A DNA stretch of 64,000 bases from Streptomyces sp. NBC_01439. GTDB taxonomy: Bacteria > Actinomycetota > Actinomycetes > Streptomycetales > Streptomycetaceae. Under the pieces are notes generated by a model. It ran no database searches. It was not told the DNA's origin and saw nothing but the letters and a program-made list of their open reading frames with translations. Below are positions 45,639 to 54,274 of the stretch, piece by piece. Location of the stretch: assembly GCF_036227605.1 (NCBI RefSeq), contig NZ_CP109487.1, forward strand, positions 4,593,501 through 4,657,500, in the 5' to 3' direction. Numbering within the stretch: the stretch's first letter is position 1; each line of letters opens with the position of its first letter. The translations under genes and the position numbers were made by a program.

Positions 45639-48062
45639 TCAGGATCGATCGTCCTGAACGCCGATCTCCGCCCAGATCGACTTCCCACCGGCCCGGTGGC
45701 GTGTTCCCCAGCGCTCAGCGAACTGAGCGACGAGCAGTAGCCCGCGCCCGCCTTCGTCGAATATGCGCGCTCGCCTCATGTGCGGGGCGGTGCTGCTGCC
45801 GTCAGAGACCTCGCAGATGAGCACGGTGTCGCGGATCAGGCGCAGCTGAATGGGAGGGGTGCCGTACCGGATCGCGTTGGTGACCAGTTCACTCACCACC
45901 AGCTCGGCGGTAAACACCACCTCATGCAGTCCCCAGTCCGCGAGGCGGCGGGAGACCTTGTCACGGGCGTCGGCCACGGCGGCCGGGTCGGAAGGCAGAT
46001 CCCAGGTGGCCACCTGACCCGCGTCGAGGACCCGGGTGCGGGCGACGAGCAGTGCGACATCATCCGCCTGCTGTGCGGGGAGCAGATCCTGGACCAGGTC
46101 GTCACAGGTTGCCTCCAGCGAGTGAGCAGGGCGCTCCAGCCGCCGACGCAGTAGCGCCATGCCCTTGCCGAGGTCGTGTTCGGGGACCTCGACGAGACCG
46201 TCCGTGTACAGCACGAGGACGCTGCCTCGGGGCACTTCCCATTCGACCGCTTCGAAAGGCAGCCCGCCGACTCCCAGCGGCGGCCCGACAGGAAGACCTA
46301 TGAACTCCGCCTTGCCGTCGGGCGTGACCACGGCGGGCGGGGGGTGGCCCGCGCCTGCGGCGGCGCAGCGTCGCGAGACCGGGTCGTAGACCAGATACAG
46401 ACATGTGGCGATGAGATCGGTGACGATCTCAGCCTCGGGATCCTCCGCGTCCTCCTCCGCCCTGAGGTGGGTGACAAGGTCGTCGAGATGGACGAGGAGC
46501 TCCTCGGGGGGCAGGTCGACGTCCGCCAGCGTGCGTACCGCGGTCCGAAGCCGCCCCATGGTGGCGGAGGCACGCAGACCATGGCCCACCACATCTCCGA
46601 CGACCAGGGCGACCCGTGCGCCCGACAGCGGGATCACATCGAACCAGTCGCCGCCCAGCCCTGCCCGGGACCGGGCCGGGAGGTAGCGGTAGGCCACCTC
46701 CACTGCCTCTTGGGCGGGGAGTCGCTGTGGCAGCAGGCTTCGTTGCAGGGCCAGAGCTGTGGCTCGCTCGCGGGTGAAGCGTCGGGCGTTGTCCACGGCC
46801 ACGGCAGCGCGTGCGGCGATTTCCTCGGCAAGGAGCAGATCGTCTTCGTCGAAGGAGTCCCGGCAGCGGTGGCGGACGAGTACGGCCACGCCAAGCGTGA
46901 TGCCGCGGGCCCGCAGCGGGATGACCATGATCGAATGCATCCCGAAGTCGCGGACCTTCCCTGCGCGCTCGGGGTCGGCGACCTGCCAGCTCTCGATGGC
47001 TTCGTCCAGGGTGCGGTGCAGCGACGACCGGCCCGTATTCAGGCAGCGGGCGGGGGGCGAGGATTCCGGGTAGTAGTCCACCTCGCCCGGTTGGATCACC
47101 GACTCGGGGGTGCCGGGGAGGATGGACCCCTGCGCGGCGCGGCGCAGCGCTACGGAGCCGGTGGCGGACGGCCTGGGCTCGACGCCGCGGAACAGCCCGT
47201 CCAGCAGGTCGACGCTGATGAAGTCGGCGAGCCGCCCCACCGCCACGTCTGCCATCTCCTGGGCCGTGCGCATCACGTCGAGGGTGCTACCCACCTGTGC
47301 GCTGACGTCGTTCAGCAGGGCGAGCCGTTCCCGGGCCCGGTGCTGTTCGGTGACGTCGAGCGCGACGAGCTGCACGTGTCGCACCTGTCCTGCCGGGTTC
47401 CTCAGGGGGGAGACGGAGACGGCCCAGTACTTGTCGCGGGCTCCGCGCCGCGGTCGGCCATGCACCTGGAACCGCTCCGGCTCTCCCGTCTCGAACACCC
47501 GGCGCATGCCCTCTTCGACCGTGGTGCAGATGTGGGGAGGCAGGATGTCGGTGACCCGCCGACCACGCATCTGCTCCTCCGTGAGGCCCAGTTCGCGGGC
47601 CGCACCGGCGCTCCCCCGCAAGGCCCGCAACTCGGCGTCGTAGAGCATCACAGGGAGGTGGCACTGCGCGAAGGCCTCCTCTGTCGTCGCCTCGTCCTTG
47701 TCTGGACGTGGCTGCTGCTGCGGCGTGACCATGAAGAGCCACTGTGTGTTGCCCTCACGGTCGAGCGACGTGTACGCCTGCAACTCGGCATTCAGGTAGT
47801 CGCCGTCTTGATGCCGCAGCGGGATCGGCCCGCGCCCCTCGAGAATCGCGGAGAAAAGCACTTCGGCGTCGGTGTTCCCGCCGAGCAGACGTGCCGCGGG
47901 ACGCCCGACGACGTCCCTGTATGAGTACCCGAGCAACCGCTGTGCGCCGGAACTCCACCCCGTCACGATTCCCCGCGCGTCGACGACTGCCGTAGCCGAG
48001 GTGGCCTGATCCGGGAACTGATCGAGGTCGTTTCGGAAGGGGCCTGCATTTTCCATGTCCAT
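45639..48062 (-). CDS. PAS-PAS-GAF-PP2C-HATPase serine phosphatase (SpoIIE family)
   Basis: The 807-residue product has PAS 1 (ATAVVDARGIVTGWSSGAQR), PAS 2 (LPVMLYDAELRALRGSAGAA), a GAF domain (LALLNDVSAQVGSTLDVMRT to EIAARAAVAVDNARRFT, about 245-425), the PP2C domain (ALALQRSLLPQRLP, GGDWFDVIPL, VVGDVVGHGLRASATMG, VLYTDGLVE), and a C-terminal RsbW-like HATPase (ELVVSELVTNAIRYG, about 717-731). This is a full partner-switching unit that could both dephosphorylate an antagonist and bind a sigma factor. It is the only intact large gene of the tRNA-Gly island. Confidence 0.93.
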   Translation of the reverse strand: MDMENAGPFRNDLDQFPDQATSATAVVDARGIVTGWSSGAQRLLGYSYRDVVGRPAARLLGGNTDAEVLFSAILEGRGPIPLRHQDGDYLNAELQAYTSLDREGNTQWLFMVTPQQQPRPDKDEATTEEAFAQCHLPVMLYDAELRALRGSAGAARELGLTEEQMRGRRVTDILPPHICTTVEEGMRRVFETGEPERFQVHGRPRRGARDKYWAVSVSPLRNPAGQVRHVQLVALDVTEQHRARERLALLNDVSAQVGSTLDVMRTAQEMADVAVGRLADFISVDLLDGLFRGVEPRPSATGSVALRRAAQGSILPGTPESVIQPGEVDYYPESSPPARCLNTGRSSLHRTLDEAIESWQVADPERAGKVRDFGMHSIMVIPLRARGITLGVAVLVRHRCRDSFDEDDLLLAEEIAARAAVAVDNARRFTRERATALALQRSLLPQRLPAQEAVEVAYRYLPARSRAGLGGDWFDVIPLSGARVALVVGDVVGHGLRASATMGRLRTAVRTLADVDLPPEELLVHLDDLVTHLRAEEDAEDPEAEIVTDLIATCLYLVYDPVSRRCAAAGAGHPPPAVVTPDGKAEFIGLPVGPPLGVGGLPFEAVEWEVPRGSVLVLYTDGLVEVPEHDLGKGMALLRRRLERPAHSLEATCDDLVQDLLPAQQADDVALLVARTRVLDAGQVATWDLPSDPAAVADARDKVSRRLADWGLHEVVFTAELVVSELVTNAIRYGTPPIQLRLIRDTVLICEVSDGSSTAPHMRRARIFDEGGRGLLLVAQFAERWGTRHRAGGKSIWAEIGVQDDRS

Positions 48063-48793
48063 TCATCGCCCATCCTGCCCTGGGGCTCTCGGGGGCTGAG
48101 GAGACTCAGCAGAGACCGCAGGCCGGCGAAAACCTCGTATCCGTCACGTCGGCTCCCTTCTTACTTGTAACTCTCCTCGCGCGCACGCGCAGGTCGGCGG
48201 GCGCGGAAGGGACGCCGCACCAAAACCGCTGCGTACCTGTCCGACAAGAGCACGTGGCCCCGGAGAGGCACTCATCGAAACGTAAAGCCCCAGCTCAACG
48301 CCCCGCCACCTCCCTCGCTGCACGGTCGGCAGTACGTCGGGCGTCAGCTGTACGAGTCTGCCGGCGGGCAGACTGCCCCGGAACGCATTCAGCACACATG
48401 AGGAGGGAATCCGTTCGCGGGCCCACCGATGGTCCTCAGCCTTTCGCCTTCCCTCCGTACCCTCGCAGGAACGCCCTACAGCCTGACCAGGACCCGAAGG
48501 CTCGGGCTCGAGCTGCTGCCCAGCCCCTGACCTGGGGCCGAGGCTGTCGGCCGTCAACAGATGCACCACCAGCCTCGGCAGTGTCCTCGCCTGCCGGACG
48601 CTGTCAGGTTCGTGACTGTGACGATCAGGCGGTCCTGGGCGACCAGGCCGTGGAGCTTGGCCCCAGCGTGCCACTACGTGCCAGTCAGGGCGGTCAACAG
48701 CGGTCAACACTGGTGCGACCGAACCCCGCACCGGCGCGACCAAGGGCATGTTTCCGCAGCTCAGAGACCACATGCGGCTCAAGCGCCGAGTGA
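48063..48793. other. 731-bp gap inside the integrated element
   Basis: No gene is supported: open frames on both strands have no recognisable product. Near the att site two CGGTCAACA words at 48691-48699 and 48701-48709, 10 bp apart, look like integrase arm-binding repeats. The missing integrase may once have stood here. Confidence 0.45.
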
Positions 48794-48841
48794 TTCCCAA
48801 GCTTATAGCGCGGGTTCGATTCCCGTCATCCGCTCTTGAAC
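48794..48841 (+). other. Second att site (attR), 48-bp copy of the tRNA-Gly 3' end
   Basis: Identical over 48 bp to 44957-45004. It has no 5' tRNA half, so it is not a tRNA gene. It is followed by its own stem-loop. Confidence 0.88.
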
Positions 48842-48871
48842 GAAGGCCCAGGTCACCGACCTGGGCCTTCG
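48841..48871 (+). terminator. Stem-loop after the second att site
   Basis: CGAAGGCCCAGGTC (48841-48854) pairs perfectly with GACCTGGGCCTTCG (48858-48871). It is a diverged copy of the tRNA terminator at 45004-45033. Confidence 0.8.
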
Positions 48872-49106
48872 TCGTTGTCTAGACCTCTCCACCCTCGCCG
48901 TGCCCTCCACGTGCCCCAACTGGCGGAAATCCCCTGCTCGGAGGGGCAGCCGCGCACCACTTGCACCACACGGGCCCCGCCGATCTCGGATCGCGAGACG
49001 CGTTCTCGATGACCTGCGTCACATGACTGCACCCGCCGCGTGAATTCGCTTCCCCAAAGAGGCGGTTGGCCGAAAGGGCCAGGCGGCAGACCCGCGACGG
49101 GACTAC
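48872..49106. repeat. Diverged duplicate of the region downstream of tRNA-Gly
   Basis: Text from GTTGTCTAGACC (48875) onward matches the tRNA-downstream region from 45038 in many blocks: CTCCACGTGCCCC, CCTGC, TCGCGAGACGC, GACCTGCGTCA. No gene is supported. Confidence 0.65.
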
Positions 49107-49135
49107 CTAGTACCGCGTCAGGCAACGTTCGCCCC
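49107..49135 (+). repeat. Left terminal inverted repeat of an IS630-like structure
   Basis: Starting CTAGTACCGCGTCAGGCAAC, it matches the reverse complement of 51184-51212 at 24 of 29 positions, in inverted orientation. CTAG at both outer ends fits the IS630 target. Confidence 0.65.
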
Positions 49136-49153
49136 CTTGACGAGGGTGGACTG

Positions 49154-49513
49154 CTACCGCACGCAGGAGCCGTCCGGCGTCATGTCCGGGGAACCCATCC
49201 CGAAGGAGTACAGGAGGGTCAGCACACAGGCCGCCACGAACAGGGCCACCCATTTGATCTCGGGTTCTGTCTGATCCGGTAGCACCGCCACCAAGATGGT
49301 CTGGAAAAGCCCGAGCAGTAGGGTCATGCCGATCCAGGCGAACGGCATGATCATCACAAATCCCGTACGGGTCGGCGCGTCCATGCCGTGCGCACAGTCC
49401 GCCCACCTTTGCGATGCCAGAGCGGTTCCCATCACAGTGCCCGCCACGGCGAGCAGCGGCCCCGTCACGAACCACCCCAAGCCGGGCTCCTTGCCCTCCC
49501 TCGATGCAGTCAT
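49154..49513 (-). CDS. Small hypothetical membrane protein
   Basis: The 119-residue product (ATG 49513, MTASREGKEPGLGWFVTGPL) has about three membrane helices: FVTGPLLAVAGTVMGTALAS, FVMIMPFAWIGMTLLLGLFQ and WVALFVAACVLTLLYSFGMG. A CAHGMD loop and an SCVR end contain its cysteines. It lies between the inverted repeats of the IS630-like structure, so it may be a passenger gene. Function unknown. Confidence 0.65.
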   Translation of the reverse strand: MTASREGKEPGLGWFVTGPLLAVAGTVMGTALASQRWADCAHGMDAPTRTGFVMIMPFAWIGMTLLLGLFQTILVAVLPDQTEPEIKWVALFVAACVLTLLYSFGMGSPDMTPDGSCVR

Positions 49514-49738
49514 CTGTGCCTGGCCTCTCCCTTTCGATCTCACGTACCGGAGCACACACGCCCCCGAACCCCTGCCCGGTTCCCGCGCCGAGAGCGCCAT
49601 CCCGCTGCCCTTGGCCGCATTTCAGGCCGTCTCAACGAACATGTCGAACTGCATCGCTGAGCACACCGGAGCTAGTGCCGCATCAGACAACCTCCGCCCC
49701 GTGCGTCGTACCGATGAGGCGGGGTGGAAGATAGCCCC

Positions 49739-50092
49739 GTGAGCTTCGATCTTGCGGTTCTGGCGATGGACGAATCAGCCGACGCTGCGGCGGCGCGTGC
49801 GATGTTCGATCGGCACCTCCGACCACCACGACGAGGGTGAGTTGGATGAGCGAGTGGTCGGGTTCTATGAGCAGCTGCGCTCGCTGTTCCCAGACCGCCC
49901 CCCCCTTCGCCGCAGAGTCGCCGTGGATGTCGACGCCGCTGACGATCGGTATCGACCCCGTGATCATGAATCTGAGCTTCTCGTCGCGGAGCGACGCGGC
50001 AATCAAGGCGATCGAGGAGCTTGTCAGCGGAGTTCCGCCTGGTCATCTGGGATCCGCAGTCCCAGGACGCCCATCTGCTGGGGCCTGATTGA
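49739..50092 (+). pseudogene. Frameshifted hypothetical gene
   Basis: Starting at GTG 49739, the frame reads VSFDLAVLAMDESADAAAAR then AMFDRH. Sense then continues in other frames with HDEGELDERVVGFYEQLRSL, SPWMSTPLTIGIDPVIMNLS and FRLVIWDPQSQDAHLLGPD to TGA 50090-50092. At least three frame changes are needed, one probably in the C run at 49902-49909. The parent is a Streptomyces hypothetical protein of about 120 residues. Confidence 0.7.
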
Positions 50093-50110
50093 CGAGGCGC
50101 TCTGCTCGAT

Positions 50111-51164
50111 TCAGGCGATGTTCGCCCTGCTGACGACGCTGCGGAGGCGCTCATCCTGGGCGTGCTTGTTCCGCCAGATGATGTAGCGGCGGATCATGCT
50201 GCCCTGCTCCCTGTGGCTGGCGTGGTCGGTGCCGTCGAGGGCGAAGTAGCGCAGGGCGGTGAACTGGGCCTCGATCCGGTTAAGCCAGGAGCTGTTGGTC
50301 GGGGTGTAGGCGATCTCGACGTTGTTCGCCTCGGCCCAGGTCCCGACCCGTTGGCACCGCTTGGTGGTCAGGTGGGGCGAGTAGTTGTCGCAGACGATCG
50401 CGATGCGTAAGTCCATCGGGTGCAGCGAGCGCAGGTAGCGGCGAACTCCAGGAACTTCGAGCGGTTCTTCGTCTTCTTGATGTGCCCGTAGAGCTGGTCC
50501 TTGGCCAGGTCGTAGGCGGCGAACAGGTTCCGGACGCCGTGCGGGCGGTTGTAGGTCGCTCGCCTGCGGGGGCGGTGTCGCGGTCGGGGTCCTTGTGCCG
50601 GCCGCCGCGTTCGGCCCACTGCCGTCCGGGGTGGGGCTGGAGGTTGAGGGGGCCGAACTCGTCCATGCAGAAGATGACTCCGGGCCCGCCTTCGTCGGGT
50701 ATGACCTCGCCGTCGGCGATCGCGTAGAGGTGCTGGACCCGGGCCTTCTTGGCCGCGTGGTCGGGGTCGCGGGAGGTCTTCCAGGTCTTCAGGCGTTGAA
50801 AGGAGACGCCTTCCTCGCGGAGCAGGATGCGCAGGCCCTCGTGGCTGATGTCGTCGACCACCCCCTCGGCGACCAGGAAGTCGGCCAGTTTCGCCAGGCT
50901 CCAGGTCGAGAACGGCAGGCCGTGCTCGACCGGCTTGGACTTGGCGGTCTTCTTGATCTCACGGCGCTCGGGAAGGGTGAACGTCCTGGGCCGACCGCCT
51001 TTGTACTTCGGATAGAGCGACTCGAAGCTGTCGGCGTTGAAGTTGTGGATCACATCGCGGACCCGGTCCACGCTGGTGAACGTCACCTCAGCGATCTTCG
51101 CCACCGGCATCCCCTGCGCTGACAGCAGCACCATCTGGGCGTCTGGCGCCGCCCGGCGTAGCAA
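50111..51164 (-). pseudogene. IS630-family transposase, two frameshifts
   Basis: The N-terminal part (MLRRAAPDAQMVLLSAQGMP, TFTLPERREIKKTAKSKPVE, FSTWSLAKLADFLVAEGVVD, VIFCMDEFGPLNLQPHPGRQ with the first catalytic Asp) is in one frame. From about 50565 a second frame gives RRATYNRPHGVRNLFAAYDL, and from about 50430 a third gives IAIVCDNYSPHLTTKRCQRV (second Asp) and YTPTNSSWLNRIEAQF (Glu). All DDE residues survive but two frameshifts break the gene. Confidence 0.9.
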
Positions 51165-51183
51165 CCGGGCGACATGTCAGGAC

Positions 51184-51212
51184 GGGGCAAACGTTGCTTG
51201 ATCCGGCACTAG
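51184..51212 (-). repeat. Right terminal inverted repeat of the IS630-like structure
   Basis: Pairs with 49107-49135. Its terminal CTAG (51209-51212) is also the 4-bp target duplicated by the IS701-family element. Confidence 0.65.
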
Positions 51213-52654
51213 TAGGGCTTGGTCAGGTTGGGGTTGGTGTGGGTATGCCGCGGTGGCAGGTGGGGCATGCGCCGGTCCATGTCGCGAGGAGGGTTTGTAG
51301 CTCGCGGACGACTTGGTAGAGGCTCAGGCCGGCGCCATGTCTTTTGGGGCTCTGGCCAGTCGTTGCAGGGTGCAGAAGGCGTGGGCGACGGATACGAGGG
51401 TGACGTGGTGGTGCCATCCGTTCCAGGTGCGTCCCTCGAAGTGGGCAAGTCCCAGGGCCTGTTTCATCTCGCGGTAGTCGTGCTCGATGCGCCAGCGGAG
51501 CTTGGCCAGGCGGACCAGGGTGGTCAGCGGGGTGTCGGCGGGCAGGTCGGAGAGCCAGAACTGAACGGGTTCGCCCTGGTCGGCCGGCCACTCGGCCAGC
51601 AGCCAGCATGCGGGCAGTTCCGGGCCCTCGACCGTGTGGCGGACCTCGCGACCGGCAGGCCGGATCCGCAAGGCCACGAACCGCGAGTACATCCGCTTGA
51701 AGCCGCTGCGGCCGGTGCCGGGCCGGGAGCCCTCACGCCATTGCACTGGCTTCGCCGTCTTCCGGCCGGCCGCGATGACCAGCTGTTTCACCGACTGCGG
51801 CTTGTCCGGGTACTTCGCCACGGGTGGCCGTCCGTTCCCGGAGTAGGGCTCGGTCACCGGCACGGCTTCGCCGGGCTGGGCCGAGAGGGTGGTGGAGATC
51901 CCCACCATGTAGTTGAGGCCGCGGGCCTGCAGGCCGTGCCGGAATGCCGCCGCGTCTCCGTATCCGGCGTCCGCGACGGCCAGCGGCACCTCGATGCCCC
52001 ACGAGCGGGTCTCATCCAGCATGTCCAGGGCCAGCTGCCATTTCTCCACATGCCCGGTGTCGTCGGGAATGCCGCAGGCGGTGCGGCGGGCGACCTTGGC
52101 CGGGTCCGCCTTCGGCGAGGCGGGGTCCCAGGCCTCGGGCTGGAACAGCCGCCAGTTGACCGCCACCGAGGCGTGGTCCGAGGCCAGGTGCAGGGAGACG
52201 CCCACCTGGCAGTTGGTGACCTTGCCCGCAGTGCCGGTGTACTGCCGCGAGACACACGCCGAGGCATTGCCGTCCTTGAGGAAGCCGGTGTCATCGAAGA
52301 TCAGCACGGTGGGCCGGATCGCCTTCTCCATGCTCCAGGCCAGCCGGGCCCGCACATGCGCGGGGTCCCACGGGCTGGTGGTGATGAAGTGGGCCAGGGC
52401 CTGACGGTTCCCGTCCTCGCCCAGCCGGGCGGCCATCGGCTCGACCGACTTGCGCTGCCCGTCCGTGAGCAGGCCCCGCAGGTAAACCCGCCCCCACCGA
52501 CGCTGATCCTTACGCGCGAACGGCTCGAAAACCTCCGCCGCGAAGTCCTCCAACTCGCCACGTACAGCTGCAATTTCCTCCGGCGTCACACGTCTTGAAC
52601 GACTCACCGAGCCCTTAGGACACGCAACACCAGCCCCAACCTGACCAAGCCCTA
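51213..52654. mobile_element. IS701-family insertion sequence, intact, 1442 bp
   Basis: Terminal inverted repeats begin TAGGGCTTGGTCAGGTTGGG at both ends and agree at 27 of 28 positions. CTAG flanks both sides (51209-51212 and 52655-52658), a 4-bp target duplication as is usual in this family. One full transposase gene fills it. It appears recently active. Confidence 0.93.
51324..52607 (-). CDS. IS701-family transposase
   Basis: I chose GTG 52607 (MSRSRRVTPEEIAAVRGELE) inside the element. The 427-residue product has DDE-type landmarks: TVLIFDDTGFLKDGNASACV with the first Asp, PLAVADAGYGDAAAFRHGLQ with the second, and LRWRIEHDYREMKQALGLAH with the Glu. It has no frameshift. It moves the element by cut and paste. 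GC content and codon use are similar to the host, so the source is another actinomycete. Confidence 0.93.
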   Translation of the reverse strand: MSRSRRVTPEEIAAVRGELEDFAAEVFEPFARKDQRRWGRVYLRGLLTDGQRKSVEPMAARLGEDGNRQALAHFITTSPWDPAHVRARLAWSMEKAIRPTVLIFDDTGFLKDGNASACVSRQYTGTAGKVTNCQVGVSLHLASDHASVAVNWRLFQPEAWDPASPKADPAKVARRTACGIPDDTGHVEKWQLALDMLDETRSWGIEVPLAVADAGYGDAAAFRHGLQARGLNYMVGISTTLSAQPGEAVPVTEPYSGNGRPPVAKYPDKPQSVKQLVIAAGRKTAKPVQWREGSRPGTGRSGFKRMYSRFVALRIRPAGREVRHTVEGPELPACWLLAEWPADQGEPVQFWLSDLPADTPLTTLVRLAKLRWRIEHDYREMKQALGLAHFEGRTWNGWHHHVTLVSVAHAFCTLQRLARAPKDMAPA

Positions 52655-52825
52655 CTAGTCCTCTTTCCCCGCCAACACGCGATCGGCGGCGTAGTGCGGG
52701 CAGGAAGGGACATGCCACGTCACCGTCACCCGGCGCCGGTCGGCGGCGATGGTGCGAGCCTGCCCAGTGGCCGGGCAGGCTGAACAGTGCGGGCACCGGA
52801 CGGTTTCGAACTTCAACTCAGCCAT
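52655..52825 (-). CDS. Small CPHC zinc-binding protein
   Basis: The 56-residue product from ATG 52825 begins MAELKFETVRCPHCSACPAT and ends PSCPHYAADRVLAGKED. Cys in CPHC, CPAT and SCPHY may bind zinc. Its TAG stop lies in the CTAG target, so the IS701 element inserted exactly at the end of the gene without changing the protein. Function unknown. Confidence 0.6.
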   Translation of the reverse strand: MAELKFETVRCPHCSACPATGQARTIAADRRRVTVTWHVPSCPHYAADRVLAGKED

Positions 52826-53004
52826 CACCTGCGCCACCTTCCCCACCAATGGTGCTCGCGACGAGAGTGCCACGCCTCGCAGCGGGACAGTCTCGGAGAA
52901 AGCTGCACACCGGAGCTCGGGGGCGGCTCATGGTCCGGCCGTGCCAGTGAGATGGCCACTGGGATCACGGTTCGGCTGACCATTTCGCCAGGAGGTTCCC
53001 GCAG

Positions 53005-53268
53005 GTGCCGGTGCATGAAGACAGTGACCCTGCGCAGGGCACTCCGGCAGAGCAGCCGGGCACGGATGACCCTGCCGTTCACGTGCGGACCACGGCCGGC
53101 CCATCATTCCTTACCGCTGAGGCGGCCGCCTCCGTCGAGGCCATCGTGCGGGCTGTACACGATGGCGATGATGTTCGCATCCGGATCCTTTTGGCAGCCT
53201 TGGTCAACGTCGCCGACACCGAGGTTCTCCTCCACCTGCGAGAGCGGCTTCGCGAACGACCGCAGTGA
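53005..53268 (+). CDS. Small conserved hypothetical protein
   Basis: The 87-residue product starts at GTG 53005 after GGAGG. A disordered N-terminus of about 35 residues is followed by helices FLTAEAAASVEAIVRAVHDG and DVRIRILLAALVNVADTEVL, LHLRERLRERPQ. It has no motif that I recognise. It opens the cold-shock side of the stress cluster. Confidence 0.65.
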   Translation: MPVHEDSDPAQGTPAEQPGTDDPAVHVRTTAGPSFLTAEAAASVEAIVRAVHDGDDVRIRILLAALVNVADTEVLLHLRERLRERPQ

Positions 53269-53328
53269 TGGTCGGGCGCTGCGGAACAGACGTGCAGCGG
53301 TGCGGGGCCGGGTCGCTGCCGCCTTGCC

Positions 53329-53511
53329 GTGGGCACCCCCGAGACCGTCATGGAGTACCTGCGAGCTGCGGATCCCTTCGGGAGGGCGCTGCGGACCCAC
53401 CCCGCAGGCTCACGCCCCCTGGACTGCACGTCGCAGCTGGCGGACGCCCTTGCTCGCGAAACGCTGCACTCGGGGGGAATCAATATCTATCCCCGCGGTC
53501 AGAGAGTTTAA
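53329..53511 (+). CDS. Possible small protein
   Basis: A 60-codon frame from GTG 53329 gives METV-type text (GTPETVMEYLRAADPFGRAL, DCTSQLADALARETLHSGGI). It is compact and plausibly coding, but there is no ribosome-binding site or known relative. It may be a chance frame in a 490-bp gap. Confidence 0.3.
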   Translation: MGTPETVMEYLRAADPFGRALRTHPAGSRPLDCTSQLADALARETLHSGGINIYPRGQRV

Positions 53512-53760
53512 TGGACCCCGCAGGGAGAGTTTTTCCGCACCGCACACGATGGAGATATTTAACGCACACGAACCGCTGCAGCGTGCTACTGTCGGTCTCG
53601 GTTGCAGTTTTGGTACCCAAAAACTTCAAGCGCTCCAGTCGGCCTCCGCGCCACATTCGAGTGCTTCATATTTCCGGTCATTTTCCGGCGGGGCATCATC
53701 GCGGCGACACGGTGTCCGTATGGTGCGGATGCTGGTGTACTGCCCCAAAGGAGATATGAC
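53512..53760 (+). promoter_or_regulatory. Promoter and long 5' leader of the cold-shock gene
   Basis: This AT-richer stretch (TTTAATGG, GGAGATATTTAACG) has TACTGT at 53587-53592 as a possible -10 box. Transcription from there would give a leader of about 160 nt, normal for cspA-type genes. AAAGGAGAT lies at 53747-53755 before the ATG. Confidence 0.4.
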
Positions 53761-53964
53761 ATGGCATCTGGCACCGTGAAGTGGTTCAACGCGGCCAAGG
53801 GCTTCGGCTTCATCGAGCAGGACGGTGGCGGCGACGACGTCTTCGCCCACTTCTCGAACATCGCCGCCCAGGGCTTCCGCGAGCTGCTGGAAGGCCAGAA
53901 GGTCACCTTCGACATCGCGCAGGGCCAGAAGGGCCCGACGGCCGAGAACATCGTTCCCGCCTGA
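53761..53964 (+). CDS. Cold-shock protein, CspA family
   Basis: The 67-residue product is one cold-shock domain: [20 protein letters not shown] with RNP1 (KGFGFI), then [10 protein letters not shown] as RNP2, and [20 protein letters not shown]. It binds single-stranded RNA and DNA, melting structures at low temperature. ATG 53761 has a strong ribosome-binding site. It is followed by a terminator and then a DEAD-box helicase gene, a known pairing in cold response. Confidence 0.96.
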   Translation: MASGTVKWFNAAKGFGFIEQDGGGDDVFAHFSNIAAQGFRELLEGQKVTFDIAQGQKGPTAENIVPA

Positions 53965-53982
53965 CGCTGACGCGCATTTCGT

Positions 53983-54020
53983 AGCTGGGGCCCGCATCCC
54001 TTGGGGTGCGGGCCCCAGCT
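53983..54020 (+). terminator. Cold-shock gene terminator
   Basis: AGCTGGGGCCCGCA (53983-53996) pairs with TGCGGGCCCCAGCT (54007-54020), and the inner CCC with GGG, an 18-bp stem with one wobble. Confidence 0.9.
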
Positions 54021-54238
54021 GCACGCATTTCCCGCAGCGGTGTCACCTGCGGGATGAAGCATTTCAGGGTTACAGCCTGCTCGGCACTTCACCCCACTCG
54101 ATTTCTTGATTTCGCGTCCCCGTGACGCCACCTCATCTCAGCGCATGCGCCCGTACAGAATCTCTGTTGGCCAGAGTCGCTTTCGCATTCCATTCGGCCC
54201 GTTCTTGTGATTCCCTGCGCTGCGTTTCGCTGCGGGAA

Positions 54239-54265
54239 TTCCTTGATACGCGCCGCATCAAGGAA
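54239..54265 (+). promoter_or_regulatory. Hairpin overlapping the helicase ribosome-binding site
   Basis: TTCCTTGAT (54239-54247) pairs with ATCAAGGAA (54257-54265). The 3' arm contains the first part of the Shine-Dalgarno GGAAAGG (54262-54268) of the helicase gene at 54275. It could gate translation. The rest of the gap (54021-54238) holds no gene. Confidence 0.55.
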
Positions 54266-54274
54266 AGGTTCTGA

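Noticed and set aside
48794..48841. Second tRNA-Gly gene
   Set aside because: Only the 3' half is present; there is no D-arm or 5' acceptor strand.
53265..53759. Long plus-strand frame before the cold-shock gene
   Set aside because: Arg/P/G-rich with no coding character; it crosses the probable promoter and leader of the csp gene.
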